Shown: positions 29,827 through 40,740 of the stretch, piece by piece
Numbering within the stretch: the stretch's first letter is position 1
How the letters are laid out: each line of letters opens with the position of its first letter
Assembly: GCA_003152055.1 (NCBI GenBank)
Contig: PLZH01000269.1
Span: 5,996-46,735 of the forward strand
Source of the DNA: Burkholderiales bacterium
GTDB taxonomy: Bacteria > Pseudomonadota > Gammaproteobacteria > Burkholderiales > Burkholderiaceae_C
DNA: 40,740 nt
Reading direction: 5' to 3'
Program-made: the position numbers and the translations under genes
Notes under the pieces: model-generated
The model's database searches: none
Told to the model about the DNA's origin: nothing
The model's input: only the letters and a program-made list of their open reading frames with translations

Positions 29827-32800
29827 CTATCGCAGTTGCTGCCTCGCGTTCTCGAACATCCGCATCCACGGACTCCGCTCGCTCCGCTCCCCCGACGTCC
29901 AGCTCATCTGCACATTCCGGAACACCCGCTCCGGGTGCGGCATCAACGCGGTGTAGCGGCCGTCGGCGGTGGTCACGGCGGTCAGGCCGCCGGGGCTGCC
30001 GTTGGGATTGGCCGGGTACGCCTCGGTGGGCATGTCGTGGTGGTCGACGAAGCGCAGCGCCGCGTGCACCGTGGCCGAATCGCCGCGCTGCGAAAAGTCG
30101 GCATAGCCCTCGCCGTGCGCCACCGCGATCGGCATGCGGCTGCCGGCTAGGCCGCTGAAGAAGATCGAGGCTGTGGGCAGCACCTCGACGAGGCTGAGGC
30201 GCGCCTCGAACTGCTCGCTCTTGTTGCGCGTGAAGCGCGGCCATGCCTCGGCGCCAGGGATGATGCCGGCCAGCGCTGCCAGCATCTGGCAGCCGTTGCA
30301 GATGCCGAGCGCAAAGACGTCGGGCCGCGCGAAGAAACTCGCGAACTGGTCGGCGAGCAGCAAATTGAAGAGGATCGAGCGGGCCCAGCCTTCGCCCGCG
30401 CCCAGCGTGTCGCCGTAGCTGAAGCCGCCGCAGGCGACGAAGCCCTGGAAGGCGTCGAGCCGGGCACGGCCGGCCTGCAGGTCGGTCATGTGCACGTCAT
30501 AGGTGTCAAAGCCGGCCTGGTCCATCGCGTAACTCAGCTCGACGTGGCTGTTGACTCCCTGCTCGCGCAGCACGGCGACTTTCGGCCGCGTGCCGACGAG
30601 CGCCGGGACGCGCGTTTCCTGCGCCAGCGAGCCGGTGACTTGCACGTGCAGGCCCGGGTCGTCGGCGCGCCCGGCCGCCTCGTGCTCGGCATCGGCGCAG
30701 GCCGGGTTGTCGCGCAGCCGTGCAACGCGCCAGCTCACTTCGTCCCACGTCTGGTGCAGCTCGCGCAGCGGCGCGCTGAACACCGCCTTCGCGTCACGCC
30801 ACACCTCGACGATGCCGCGCACGTTGGTCTTGCCGATCACGTGGCTGTGCTTGCTGAGGCCGCAGGCGCGCAGGGTCTGCATCGCCTCGTCGCGGCGCGC
30901 GCTGGGCACCTGGATGACGGCGCCGAGCTCCTCGTTGAAGAGCGCGCGCAGCGTCAGCTCCTCGCGCCGCGCGCTCACCTGCGTGGCCCAGTTCTTCGCA
31001 TCGCCGTGTTCGGCGCGGCTGTCGGCGATGCCGTCGCTCTCCGTCACGAGCAGGTCGACGTTGAGACTCACGCCCAGGTGGCCGGCGAACGCCATCTCGC
31101 ACACCATGGCCCAGAGGCCGCCATCGCTGCGGTCGTGGTACGCGAGTACGAGGCCACGGCCGCGCAGCTCGGTGATGGCGTTCACGAGCGCGATCAGTCG
31201 GGTGGGCGCGTCGAGATCGGGCGGCTCGTCGCCGAGCTGCGCCGAGACCTGCGCGAGCATCGAGCCGCCCATGCGCTTCCTGCCGTCGCCGAGGTCGACG
31301 AGCACGAGCGTCGTGTCGCCGGGCTGCAGCTGCGGCGTCAGCGCCGGGCGTGTGTCGGCCAGCGTCGCGAAGGCGGTGACGACGAGGCTCACCGGCGCCG
31401 TCACCGTCTTCGCCGCGCCGCCCTCCGACCAGCGTGTACGCATCGAGAGGCTGTCCTTGCCGACCGGGATGCCGATGCCGAGGGCCGGCGCCAGCTCGAG
31501 GCCGACGGCGCGCACCGAGTCGTAGAGCGCGGCGTCTTCGCCGGGCTCGCCGCAGGCCGCCATCCAGTTGCAGCTAAGCTTGACGCGCGACAGCTCGATC
31601 GGCGCGGCGAGCAAATTCGTGATCGCCTCGCCGATGGCCATGCGCGCCGCAGCAGGCGCATCGAGCAGCGCGATGGGGGCGCGCTCGCCGATCGCCATGG
31701 CCTCGCCGCGAAAGCCGGCGTAGTCGGCAAGCGTGATCGCGCAATCGGCCACCGGCACCTGCCACGGCCCGACCATCGGATCGCGGCTCGACAAGCCGCC
31801 GACCGTGCGGTCGCCGATCGTGATGAGGAACCGCTTGCTGGCGACGGTCGGATGGCGCAGCACGTCGAAGGCTGCGGTGGCGAGCGAGACGTCGGAGAGA
31901 TCGAGCGGCTCGGCGTGCGGCGCGATGCGGGTGACATCACGATGCATCTTCGGCGGCTTGCCGAGGAGCACGTCCATCGGCATGTCGATGTCCATGCCGG
32001 CTCCGCTTTCACCTTTCGCCGACAGGACAAGCCCGCGCGCCTCCGTCGCCTCGCCGACGACCGCGAACGGGCAGCGCTCGCGGTCGCAGATCGCACGAAA
32101 CATCGGCAATGCATTGGCGTCGAGCGCGATCGCATAGCGCTCCTGGCTCTCGTTGCACCAGATCTCCTTCGGCGCAAGGCCGCTCTCCTCGACCGGGATC
32201 GCGTTGCGATCGAAGCGGCCGCCGCGATGCGCGCCATCGACAAGCTCCGGAAACGCATTCGAGAGGCCGCCGGCACCGACGTCGTGGATCGCCAGGATCG
32301 GGTTGCTTGCGCCAAGCGCGAAGCAGTGGTTGATGACCTCCTGCGCGCGCCGCTGGATCTCCGGGTTGCCGCGCTGGACCGAATCGAAGTCGAGCTCGAC
32401 GGCATTGGCGCCCGCCGCCAGCGAGCTCGCCGCGCCGCCGCCCATGCCGATGCGCATGCCCGGGCCGCCGAGCTGCACGAGCAGCGTGCCGGGCACGAAC
32501 TCGATCTTCTTCGTCTGCGTCGCGGCGATCGAGCCGAGGCCGCCGGCGATCATGATCGGCTTGTGATAGCCGCGGCGCCGGCCGCCCACGGTCTGTTCGA
32601 AGACGCGGAAGTAGCCGGCGAGGTTCGGCCGGCCGAATTCGTTGTTGAACGCGGCGCCGCCGAGCGGCCCTTCGATCATGATCTGCAGGGCGCTCGCGAT
32701 GTGGCCGGGTTTGCCGTACGGCTCGCGCTCCCAGGGCTCGCTGGTGCCGGGCAGGTGCAGGTTGGAGACCGAGAATCCGGTCAGGCCGGCCTTCGGCTTC

Positions 32801-33813
32801 GAGCCGCGGCCGGTCGCGCCTTCGTCGCGGATCTCGCCGCCCGCGCCAGTGGATGCGCCCGGAAAAGGCGAAATCGCCGTCGGATGGTTGTGCGTCTCGA
32901 CCTTCATGAGCACGTGCACGAGCTCTTCGCGACCGGCGTAGCGCGGCGCGTTCGTGCTGCCCTCGGGCTGCCAGCGCTCGATCATGCCGCCTTCCATCAC
33001 CGAGGCGTTGTCGCTGTAGGCAACGATCGTGTGCTGCGGCGAGGCGGCCTCGCTGGCGCGGATCATCTGGAACATCGAACGTTCCTGCTGGGTGCCGTCG
33101 ATCGTGAAGCGGGCGTTGAAGATCTTGTGCCGGCAATGCTCGCTGTTGGCCTGCGCGAACATCGTGAGCTCGACGTCGGTCGGCGCTCGGCCGAGTTCGC
33201 GGAAGGCGGCGTGCAGGTATGCGAGCTCGTCGTCGGAGAGGGCCAGGCCGAATTTCCGGTTCGCCCTCTTCAGCGCCTGGCCGTCGTCGTCGATATCGAC
33301 GGCAACCATCGGCTCGGCCGCCTTCTCGTCGAAGAGACGCGCGATCTCGCTGCGACCCGCGAGCACGCTTTCGGTCATGCGGTCGTGCAGCAGCGCGGCG
33401 ATGGCCGACTGCTCACTGGCATCGAGCGGTTTCGCATTTCCGATCAGGCCGCGCCGCAGGCCGATCTCGAACTCGGTGACGCGCTCGACGCGATGCACCG
33501 GCAAGCCGCAGTTGCGGGCGATGTCGGTGGCTTTCGAAGCCCAGGGCGAGATCGTGCCGAGCCGCGGTGCGACGACCAGCGTCGCGTCGGCGCCGCGCGA
33601 TTCGAAGGGGTCGCCGTAGCGCAGCAGCGCCTCGACTCGCTCGCGCTCGCTGCCCGTGAGCGGTGCATCGCTGCAGACGACGTGCAGGTAGCGGGCGCGG
33701 ACCGATTCGACTTTCGCGACCGCGGCGCGAAGCTTGCCGAGCAGCGCGAGAGCGCGAAATTCCGAGAGCGCGTTGCCGCCCTCGACCTGGTGCAGGAGCT
33801 TCTGGCTGGCCAT
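29827..33813 (-). CDS. purL: Phosphoribosylformylglycinamidine synthase
   Basis: ~1328 aa from [69 protein letters not shown]-terminal glutaminase [17 protein letters not shown]...[17 protein letters not shown]...GICNGCQML. Confidence 0.98.
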   Translation of the reverse strand: MASQKLLHQVEGGNALSEFRALALLGKLRAAVAKVESVRARYLHVVCSDAPLTGSERERVEALLRYGDPFESRGADATLVVAPRLGTISPWASKATDIARNCGLPVHRVERVTEFEIGLRRGLIGNAKPLDASEQSAIAALLHDRMTESVLAGRSEIARLFDEKAAEPMVAVDIDDDGQALKRANRKFGLALSDDELAYLHAAFRELGRAPTDVELTMFAQANSEHCRHKIFNARFTIDGTQQERSMFQMIRASEAASPQHTIVAYSDNASVMEGGMIERWQPEGSTNAPRYAGREELVHVLMKVETHNHPTAISPFPGASTGAGGEIRDEGATGRGSKPKAGLTGFSVSNLHLPGTSEPWEREPYGKPGHIASALQIMIEGPLGGAAFNNEFGRPNLAGYFRVFEQTVGGRRRGYHKPIMIAGGLGSIAATQTKKIEFVPGTLLVQLGGPGMRIGMGGGAASSLAAGANAVELDFDSVQRGNPEIQRRAQEVINHCFALGASNPILAIHDVGAGGLSNAFPELVDGAHRGGRFDRNAIPVEESGLAPKEIWCNESQERYAIALDANALPMFRAICDRERCPFAVVGEATEARGLVLSAKGESGAGMDIDMPMDVLLGKPPKMHRDVTRIAPHAEPLDLSDVSLATAAFDVLRHPTVASKRFLITIGDRTVGGLSSRDPMVGPWQVPVADCAITLADYAGFRGEAMAIGERAPIALLDAPAAARMAIGEAITNLLAAPIELSRVKLSCNWMAACGEPGEDAALYDSVRAVGLELAPALGIGIPVGKDSLSMRTRWSEGGAAKTVTAPVSLVVTAFATLADTRPALTPQLQPGDTTLVLVDLGDGRKRMGGSMLAQVSAQLGDEPPDLDAPTRLIALVNAITELRGRGLVLAYHDRSDGGLWAMVCEMAFAGHLGVSLNVDLLVTESDGIADSRAEHGDAKNWATQVSARREELTLRALFNEELGAVIQVPSARRDEAMQTLRACGLSKHSHVIGKTNVRGIVEVWRDAKAVFSAPLRELHQTWDEVSWRVARLRDNPACADAEHEAAGRADDPGLHVQVTGSLAQETRVPALVGTRPKVAVLREQGVNSHVELSYAMDQAGFDTYDVHMTDLQAGRARLDAFQGFVACGGFSYGDTLGAGEGWARSILFNLLLADQFASFFARPDVFALGICNGCQMLAALAGIIPGAEAWPRFTRNKSEQFEARLSLVEVLPTASIFFSGLAGSRMPIAVAHGEGYADFSQRGDSATVHAALRFVDHHDMPTEAYPANPNGSPGGLTAVTTADGRYTALMPHPERVFRNVQMSWTSGERSERSPWMRMFENARQQLR

Positions 33814-33877
33814 CGAGCGGGGCCTGAAGCCCCCGTGAAAACCCGCGATTCTAGGGCCCCGATGCGATAATTCGGCC

Positions 33878-34684
33878 ATGACGATCACGATCAAGAGCGC
33901 CGCCGACGTCGAAGGCATGCGCGTCGCCGGGCGGCTCGCTGCCGAGGTGCTGGACATCCTCACGCCGCACGTCAAGGCCGGCGTCTCGACCGAAGCGCTC
34001 GACAAGATCGCGCACGATCACATCGTCGACGTGCAGGGCGCGATCCCGGCGCCGCTCAACTACGCGCCGCCCGGCTACACGCCCTACCCGAAGTCGATCT
34101 GCACCTCGATCAACCATCAGGTCTGCCACGGCATTCCGAACGATCGGCCGCTGAAGAATGGCGACATCGTCAACATCGACATCACCGTCATCAAGGACGG
34201 CTGGCACGGCGACACCAGCCGCATGTTCATCGTCGGCGAAGGCTCTATCGCGGCGAAACGCCTCGTGAACATCACCTACGAGGCGATGTGGAAAGGAATC
34301 ATGAAGGTCAAGCCCGGCGCCCACCTGGGCGACATCGGCAGCGCCATCCAGACCTTCGCCGAGTCGAACGGCTTTTCGATCGTCCGCGAGTTCTGCGGCC
34401 ACGGCATCGGCGTGCGCTTCCACGAGGAGCCGCAGGTGCTGCACTACGGCCGGCCGGGAACCCTGGAGGAACTGAGGCCGGGCATGATGTTCACGGTCGA
34501 GCCGATGATCAACGCCGGCAAGCGTGAGATCCGCGAGACCGGCGACGGCTGGACCATCGTGACGCGCGACCGCTCGCTTTCGGCCCAGTGGGAGCACACG
34601 GTGCTCGTCACCGACACGGGCTACGAGGTGATGACGCTGTCGGCCGGCTCGCCGCCGCCGCCGGCGTTCGTCACCGCCGCGTGA
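33878..34684 (+). CDS. map: Type I methionine aminopeptidase
   Basis: 268 aa; [67 protein letters not shown]. Confidence 0.97.
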   Translation: MTITIKSAADVEGMRVAGRLAAEVLDILTPHVKAGVSTEALDKIAHDHIVDVQGAIPAPLNYAPPGYTPYPKSICTSINHQVCHGIPNDRPLKNGDIVNIDITVIKDGWHGDTSRMFIVGEGSIAAKRLVNITYEAMWKGIMKVKPGAHLGDIGSAIQTFAESNGFSIVREFCGHGIGVRFHEEPQVLHYGRPGTLEELRPGMMFTVEPMINAGKREIRETGDGWTIVTRDRSLSAQWEHTVLVTDTGYEVMTLSAGSPPPPAFVTAA

Positions 34685-37302
34685 CGACGCAGGGCGCCAT
34701 GGCGCCGCCGGATCCGGCGGCGCTTGCGGCGAGCGGGCTTGCCGGGATCCGCGCCCGCCACCGTGACGGCAAGGCGGCGCTGCTCGCCCACTTCGCTGCC
34801 GCACGGCCGACGGCGCGCGCCGCCCTCGCGCTCATCCGCAGGCTCGCCGGCGAGGTCGACGGCACGCTGCTCGCGCTCTGGCAGCATGCCGGCATGCCGG
34901 CCGGCGCGGCGCTCGTCGCCGTCGGCGGCTATGGGCGCGGCGAGCTGTTCCCGCACTCCGACGTCGACGTGCTGGTGCTCCTTCCCGAAGACGACACCGA
35001 AGGTCTCGAGCGCCGCCGCCACACGACCGAGCGCTTCATCACCGACTGCTGGGACGCCGGGCTCGAGATCGGGTCGAGCGTGCGCACCGTCGCCGAGTGC
35101 GTGGCGCTGGCGCAGTCCGACGTGACGGTGCAGACGGCGCTGCTCGAGTCGCGCTTGCTCGGCGGCGAGCGCAAGATCTTCTCGGCCTTCCAGAAAGCCG
35201 CCGCGGCGGCGATGGATGCCAAGGTGTTCCTGCGCGCCAAGACGCTCGAGATGTGGCAGCGGCACCAGAAGTACGAGAACACGCCCTATTCCCTCGAGCC
35301 GAACTGCAAGGAGAGCCCGGGCGGCCTGCGCGATCTGCAGACCCTGATCTGGGTGGCCCGAGCCGCCGGCCTCGGCCGCACCTGGCAGCAGCTCGCCGCG
35401 CATGGCCTCATCACGCCCTTCGAGGTGCGCCAGCTGCAGCGAAACGAAGGCGTGCTGAGGCTGATCCGCGCCCGCCTGCACGCGATCGCCGGGCGGCGTG
35501 AGGACCGGCTCGTCTTCGATCTGCAGACCGCCGTCGCTGAGAGCTTCGGCTACCGCTCCACCGACGGCCAGCGCGCCTCGGAGCGGCTGATGCGCCGCTA
35601 CTACTGGGCGGCCAAGGCAGTGACGCAGCTCAACCAGATCCTGATGCTCAACATCGAGGAGCGCATCAACGGCCTGCAGGACGCGCCGATGCGGCCGATC
35701 GACGCGAAATTCCTCGAGCGCAGCGGCATGCTCGAAGTCGTGAGCGACGATCTATACGAGCGCGATCCGCACACCATCCTCGAAACCTTTCTCGTCTATC
35801 AGCAGACGGTGGGGCCCAAGGGCCTGTCGGCGCGGACGCTGCGCGCGCTCTACAACGCGCGCCATCTCATGGACGCGAAGTTCCGCGGCGACCCGGCGAA
35901 CCACGCGACCTTCATGAAAATCCTGCGCGCCACCGGAGGGCAGACGCACGCCTTTAGGCTGATGAACGAGACCAGCGTGCTCGGGCGCTATCTCTGGGTC
36001 TTTCGCCGCATCGTCGGCCAGATGCAGCACGATCTATTCCACGTCTACACGGTGGACCAGCACATCCTCATGGTGCTGCGCAATGTGCGGCGCTTCCTGA
36101 TCCCCGAGCACGCGCACGAATACCCGTTCTGCTCGCAGCTCGCCGCGACATTCGACCGCCCCTGGGTGCTCTACATCGCCGCCCTCTTCCACGACGTCGC
36201 CAAGGGCCGCGGCGGCGACCACTCGGTGCTCGGCGAGCGCGAGGCACGGCGCTTCTGTCGCGATCACGGCGTCGAAGGCGAAGACGCGAGGCTGATCGGA
36301 TTCCTCGTCGCGCAGCACCTGACGATGTCGCGCATTGCGCAGAAGGAAGACCTCTCCGACCCGGACGTCATCGCCGAATTCGCAAAGACGATCGTCGACG
36401 AGCGCCACCTCACCGCGCTCTACCTGCTGACGGTCGCCGACATCCGTGGCACCAGTCCCAAGGTGTGGAACGCGTGGAAGGGCAAGCTCCTCGAGGATCT
36501 CTATCGCCTCACCCTGCGCGCCCTCGGCGGCGCGCGGCCGAACCTCGACGCCGAGATCGAGGCGACCAAGCTCGAGGCGCGCCTGCTGCTCAACCTCGCA
36601 TCGCTCCCCGGGACGATCGAGACGCCGCTCTGGCGAACCCTCGAGCTCAGTTATTTCGCGCGTCACGACGCGGGCGAGATCGCCTGGCACACGCGCTCGC
36701 TGATCGATCTCGTCGATTCGCCGAAGCCCGTCGTCCGGGCGCGCCTCAGCCCGCTGGGCGAAGGCCTACAGGTTCTCGTCTACGCGCCCGACCGGCAGGA
36801 CCTGTTCGCCCGCATCTGCGGCTATTTCGACGGCGCCGGCTTCAACATCCTCGACGCTAAGGTGCACACCACGGCCACCGGCTACGCGCTGGACACCTTT
36901 CTCGTCATCAGCCCGCACCTCGAGCAGCACTATCGCGACCTGATCGCCTACGTCGAGACGCAGCTCTCGCTCGCCCTGCAAGCGACCGGGCCGCTGCCCG
37001 AGCCAAGCCGCGGCCGCATCTCGCGCCGCGTCAGATCCTTCCCGGTGACGCCGCGCGTCACGCTGCGCCCCGACGAACGGGCCCAGCGCTGGCTGCTCGG
37101 CGTCTCGGCGAGCGACCGCTCGGGCCTGCTCTACGCGATCTCGCGGGTGCTGGCGCACCACAACATCAACCTGCAGCTGGCCAAGATCACGACGCTCGGC
37201 GAACGCGTCGAAGACACTTTCCTTATCGACGGCTCGGAGCTGCAGCAGAACAAGCTGCAGCTGCAGATCGAGACCGAGATGCTCGACGCGATTTCGGCCT
37301 GA
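34681..37302 (+). CDS. glnD: [Protein-PII] uridylyltransferase / bifunctional uridylyl-removing enzyme
   Basis: Probable GTG start overlapping the map stop; [21 protein letters not shown] (NTase), [18 protein letters not shown] domain [18 protein letters not shown], two C-terminal ACT domains. Confidence 0.97.
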   Translation: MTTQGAMAPPDPAALAASGLAGIRARHRDGKAALLAHFAAARPTARAALALIRRLAGEVDGTLLALWQHAGMPAGAALVAVGGYGRGELFPHSDVDVLVLLPEDDTEGLERRRHTTERFITDCWDAGLEIGSSVRTVAECVALAQSDVTVQTALLESRLLGGERKIFSAFQKAAAAAMDAKVFLRAKTLEMWQRHQKYENTPYSLEPNCKESPGGLRDLQTLIWVARAAGLGRTWQQLAAHGLITPFEVRQLQRNEGVLRLIRARLHAIAGRREDRLVFDLQTAVAESFGYRSTDGQRASERLMRRYYWAAKAVTQLNQILMLNIEERINGLQDAPMRPIDAKFLERSGMLEVVSDDLYERDPHTILETFLVYQQTVGPKGLSARTLRALYNARHLMDAKFRGDPANHATFMKILRATGGQTHAFRLMNETSVLGRYLWVFRRIVGQMQHDLFHVYTVDQHILMVLRNVRRFLIPEHAHEYPFCSQLAATFDRPWVLYIAALFHDVAKGRGGDHSVLGEREARRFCRDHGVEGEDARLIGFLVAQHLTMSRIAQKEDLSDPDVIAEFAKTIVDERHLTALYLLTVADIRGTSPKVWNAWKGKLLEDLYRLTLRALGGARPNLDAEIEATKLEARLLLNLASLPGTIETPLWRTLELSYFARHDAGEIAWHTRSLIDLVDSPKPVVRARLSPLGEGLQVLVYAPDRQDLFARICGYFDGAGFNILDAKVHTTATGYALDTFLVISPHLEQHYRDLIAYVETQLSLALQATGPLPEPSRGRISRRVRSFPVTPRVTLRPDERAQRWLLGVSASDRSGLLYAISRVLAHHNINLQLAKITTLGERVEDTFLIDGSELQQNKLQLQIETEMLDAISA

Positions 37303-37304
37303 GG

Positions 37305-38366
37305 ATGCCCGTCGTTTCCGCCGAAGCGGCCGAAGCGCTGAAGCGGCTCGACGCTTTCAGCGCCGTCATCGACGTCCGCTCGGAGAGCGAGTACGCGCAG
37401 GACCGCGTTCCCGGCGCCGTCAACTGGCCTTCGCTCAACGATGCCGAGCGGGCGCTCGTCGGCACAGAGTACAAACAGGTCTCGCCCTTCGCGGCGAGAA
37501 AGCGCGGCGCCGCGATCGTGGCGCGCAACGTCGCCATGCATATCGAACGCCACGTGCTCGATCTGCCGAAGGACTGGTCGCCGCTCGTCTACTGCTGGCG
37601 CGGCGGCCAGCGCAGCGGCGCCCTGGCGACGGTGCTCGGCCAGATCGGCTTTCGCGTTCATCTGCTCGAAGGCGGCTATCGCGAATATCGCCGGGCGGTT
37701 GTTGTCGCGCTCGAAGCCCTGCCCGAACGCTTCGATCTGCGCGTCGTCTGCGGGCTGACGGGCTCGGGCAAGAGCCGATTGCTGCAGGTGCTGCGGGACC
37801 AGGGCGCGCAGGTGCTCGACCTCGAGGCACTTGCCAACCACCGCGGCTCGGTCCTTGGCCTCGTGCCGGGCAGCCCGCAGCCCTCGCAAAAGGCGTTCGA
37901 CTCGCGACTCTGGGACAGCCTGCGGCGCTTCGATGCAGGGCAACCGGTCTATGTCGAGAGCGAAAGCAGGAAGGTCGGCGACCTGCGCGTCGCCGAAGCG
38001 CTCGTCGAGCGCATGCACGCCGCGACCTGCCTCTGGCTGGAGCTGCCGCTCGACCAGCGTGTCGCGCTGCTAATGCAGGACTACGATTTCTTCGTCAAGG
38101 ACACGAACGCGTTTTGCGAACGGCTCGACGCGCTGCGGGTTCTGCGCGGCAACGATCTGGTGAACGGCTGGCAGGAGAGCGCCCGTGAAGGACGCACGAG
38201 CGACGTCGTTCGCGACCTGCTCGTCGCGCACTACGACCCGATCTATCTGCAATCAATGGGACGCAATTTTGCGCAGGTCGCAACGCCGCTCGTTCGCCTC
38301 GAATGGGACGGCAGCGGTGCCAGCCTCGACGCCGCGGCTCGTCTTGCCCTTTCCGATCGACGCTGA
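37305..38366 (+). CDS. mnmH: tRNA 2-selenouridine(34) synthase MnmH
   Basis: 353 aa; rhodanese domain AVIDVRSESEYAQDRVPGAVNWP...PLVYCWRGGQRSGALATVL (Cys), GLTGSGKSRLL P-loop. Confidence 0.95.
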   Translation: MPVVSAEAAEALKRLDAFSAVIDVRSESEYAQDRVPGAVNWPSLNDAERALVGTEYKQVSPFAARKRGAAIVARNVAMHIERHVLDLPKDWSPLVYCWRGGQRSGALATVLGQIGFRVHLLEGGYREYRRAVVVALEALPERFDLRVVCGLTGSGKSRLLQVLRDQGAQVLDLEALANHRGSVLGLVPGSPQPSQKAFDSRLWDSLRRFDAGQPVYVESESRKVGDLRVAEALVERMHAATCLWLELPLDQRVALLMQDYDFFVKDTNAFCERLDALRVLRGNDLVNGWQESAREGRTSDVVRDLLVAHYDPIYLQSMGRNFAQVATPLVRLEWDGSGASLDAAARLALSDRR

Positions 38367-38387
38367 GCCGCGCTGCGACCGGCACCT

Positions 38388-39119
38388 TCAGCCCATGTGC
38401 AGGCCGCCGTTGACGGAAAAATCGGCGCCGGTTGCAAATCCCGATTCGTCAGATGCCACCCACGACACCATCGAGGCGATGTCCTGCGGCGTTCCGAGGC
38501 GCTTGACCGGGATGCCGGCGACGATCTTGTCGAGCACGTCCTGGCGGATCTTCTTCACCATTTCGGTGGCGATGTAGCCCGGACTGATGGTGTTGACGGT
38601 GACGCCCTTGTTCGCGACTTCCTGGGCCAGCGCCATCGTGAAGCCGTGCATGCCGGCCTTAGCGGCCGAGTAGTTGGTCTGCCCGAACTGGCCCTTCTCG
38701 CCGTTCACGGAAGAGATGTTGATGATGCGGCCCCAGCCGCGCTCGACCATGTCGTCGATGACCTGCTTGGTGACGTTGAAGAGGCTGGTCAGGTTGGTCT
38801 CGATGACGGCATCCCAGTCGGCGCGTGTCATCTTGCGGAACATGCTGTCGCGCGTGATGCCGGCATTGTTGACGAGCACGTCGACCGGGCCGTGCTCGGC
38901 CTTCACCTTGGCAAATGCGGCGACCGTCGAGTCCCAGTCGCCGACGTTGCCGACCGAGGCGTGGAACGTGAACCCGAGCGCGGCCTGCTCGCCGAGCCAC
39001 TTCGCGTGATCCCGGCTCGGCCCGCAACCGGCGATGACGTTGAAGCCATCGCGATGTAGGCGCTGGCAGAGCGACGTGCCGATACCGCCCATGCCGCCCG
39101 TGACGTAAGCCGTCTTCAT
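38388..39119 (-). CDS. phaB: Acetoacetyl-CoA reductase (3-ketoacyl reductase, SDR)
   Basis: [97 protein letters not shown]. Confidence 0.95.
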   Translation of the reverse strand: MKTAYVTGGMGGIGTSLCQRLHRDGFNVIAGCGPSRDHAKWLGEQAALGFTFHASVGNVGDWDSTVAAFAKVKAEHGPVDVLVNNAGITRDSMFRKMTRADWDAVIETNLTSLFNVTKQVIDDMVERGWGRIINISSVNGEKGQFGQTNYSAAKAGMHGFTMALAQEVANKGVTVNTISPGYIATEMVKKIRQDVLDKIVAGIPVKRLGTPQDIASMVSWVASDESGFATGADFSVNGGLHMG

Positions 39120-40294
39120 AGTTCCACGCACATTGCAACACCCATGCCACCGCCGACGCAGAGCGACGCGATGCCCTTCTTGGCGTTGCGCTTGGCCATC
39201 TCGTGCAGCAGGGTGACGAGGATGCGGCAGCCGGACGCACCGATCGGGTGACCGATCGCGATGGCGCCGCCGTTGACGTTGACCTTGCTCGTGTCCCAGC
39301 CCATCTCGTTGTTGACGGCGCAGGCCTGCGCCGCGAACGCCTCGTTGATCTCGAGCAGGTCGAGATCCTGCGCCTTCCAGCCCGCCCGCTGCAGCGCTTT
39401 CTGCGAGGCCGGCACCGGCCCCATGCCCATGTAGGCCGGGTCGAGCGCGACGGTCGCGTAGCTCGCGATGCGCGCCAGCGGCGTCAGGCCGAGCCGCTCG
39501 GCGCGCTTGGCGGTCATGACGACGACCGCCGCAGCGCCGTCGTTGATGCCCGAGGCGTTGCCGGCCGTCACGGTGCCGGCCTTGTCGAACGCGGGCTTCA
39601 GGCCGGCGAGCACTTCGGCGCTCGTCTTCTTGTTGATGAACTCGTCGGCGGCGAAGACGATCGGATCGCCCTTCTTCTGCGCGATCGAGAACGGCACGAT
39701 CTCGTCCTTGAAGCGGCCGCCTTCCTGCGCCGCTGCCGCCTTCTGCTGCGAGGCCAGGGCCAGGGCGTCCTGCTTCTCGCGGCTCACCTCGTACTTCTTG
39801 GCGACGTTTTCCGCCGTGATGCCCATGTGGTACCTGTTGTAGACGTCGAAAAGGCCGTCGACGATCATCGAATCGACGAGCTTCCAGTCGCCCATGCGCT
39901 GGCCGTCACGCGAGCCGAGCAGCACGTGCGGCGCCAGGCTCATGTTCTCCTGGCCACCGGCGATGCCGATCTCGTAGTCGCCGTCGCGAATCGCCTGCGC
40001 CGCCAGCATCACCGCCTTCAGTCCCGAGCCGCAGACCGCGTTGATGGTGAGCGCGGGAACGCTTTGCGGCAGGCCGCTTTTCATGACCGACTGGCGCGAC
40101 GGGTTCTGCCCGGAGCCGGCCGCAAGCACCTGGCCGAGGATGACTTCGCCGATCTGGTCGCCGGCGAGCTTCGCACGTTCGAGCAGGCTGACGATGACGG
40201 CGGCGCCGAGATCGGGCGCCGGCGTTTTGGCAAGGGCGCCGCCGAACTTGCCGACGGCAGTTCGGGCGGCGGCGACGATGACGATGTCGTTCAT
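39116..40294 (-). CDS. phaA: Acetyl-CoA C-acetyltransferase (beta-ketothiolase)
   Basis: 392 aa; [73 protein letters not shown] overlap with the downstream SDR gene. Confidence 0.95.
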   Translation of the reverse strand: MNDIVIVAAARTAVGKFGGALAKTPAPDLGAAVIVSLLERAKLAGDQIGEVILGQVLAAGSGQNPSRQSVMKSGLPQSVPALTINAVCGSGLKAVMLAAQAIRDGDYEIGIAGGQENMSLAPHVLLGSRDGQRMGDWKLVDSMIVDGLFDVYNRYHMGITAENVAKKYEVSREKQDALALASQQKAAAAQEGGRFKDEIVPFSIAQKKGDPIVFAADEFINKKTSAEVLAGLKPAFDKAGTVTAGNASGINDGAAAVVVMTAKRAERLGLTPLARIASYATVALDPAYMGMGPVPASQKALQRAGWKAQDLDLLEINEAFAAQACAVNNEMGWDTSKVNVNGGAIAIGHPIGASGCRILVTLLHEMAKRNAKKGIASLCVGGGMGVAMCVEL

Positions 40295-40341
40295 GGCAAT
40301 CTCCTGACAATCAACGAAGGGGATTCAGGCGCAAGCGACGC

Positions 40342-40740
40342 TCACGCCTTCTCTTTGACGTAGCGGCCGGGCGCCGGCTCGATCGGCTTGTACTTGCGGT
40401 TGCCCGGCGTCTTCGGTGCGGCGATCTGCTTGCCGCCGAACGGGCGCAGCCAGCTCGACCAGTCGGTCCACCAGCTGCCCGGGTGCTCGTCGGCGTGGGC
40501 GAACCAAGCTTCGGCCGTCGCCGGCAATGCCGCGCCGCGCCCGATCCAGTGACTGCGCTTTTTCTTCAGCGGCGGATTGATGACGCCGGCGATATGCCCC
40601 GAGGCGCCGAGGACGAAGCGGCGCTTGCCCTTCAACACCTGCGTGCTGCGATACGCGCCCTGCCACGGCACGATGTGGTCTTCGCGCGAGCCGTAGATGT
40701 AGGTCGGCGCCGCGATCCTGCCGAGGTCGAGCTTTTCGCC
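40342..40740 (-). CDS. phaC: Polyhydroxyalkanoate synthase, class I (C-terminal part; 5' end beyond right window edge)
   Basis: ...GEKLDLGRIAAPTYIYGSREDHIVPWQGAYRSTQVLKGKRRFVLGASGHIAGVINPPLKKKRSHW...PAPGRYVKEKA, typical PhaC C-terminus (DHIVPW, GHIAGVINPP); open to the window edge. Confidence 0.94.
   Translation of the reverse strand, partial: GEKLDLGRIAAPTYIYGSREDHIVPWQGAYRSTQVLKGKRRFVLGASGHIAGVINPPLKKKRSHWIGRGAALPATAEAWFAHADEHPGSWWTDWSSWLRPFGGKQIAAPKTPGNRKYKPIEPAPGRYVKEKA

Noticed and set aside
30490-33870. 1126-aa plus-strand ORF antisense to purL
   Set aside because: Shadow ORF of the GC-rich purL coding strand; Arg/Ala/His-rich composition, no motifs, while the opposite strand is clear PurL.

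Overview
This is a GC-rich proteobacterial chromosomal window, most likely betaproteobacterial (Burkholderiales-like, judged from gene content and order only). Most of it is well-packed housekeeping sequence: smc (truncated at the left edge), queF, dapD–pilT/U–dapE–prmB–ABC-F–ohr, an asparaginase, lexA with a tandem SOS-box-like operator, two short chromate-transporter genes, upp–rlmB, tctAB, purL, map–glnD–mnmH, and a phaB/phaA/phaC region truncated at the right edge. Three segments look accessory. (1) 2.17–8.25 kb holds a minus-strand gene set lying between queF and dapD. It encodes a 529-aa Ala/Lys-rich helical protein, a very large Ala/Lys-rich repeat protein ending in a HEAGH gluzincin-like domain (broken by two frame changes), and a CpXC-like zinc-ribbon protein. 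Next to it, just upstream of dapD, is a decayed 3' fragment that I read as dapC. (2) 19.4–19.87 kb holds a truncated, frameshifted MFS transporter remnant. (3) 24.6–28.5 kb holds a compact type III PKS–methyltransferase–FAD oxidoreductase–DUF1624-like operon. All assignments come from reading translations and motifs by eye; no database search was run. Many long antisense ORFs in the supplied track are GC-driven shadows and were rejected.
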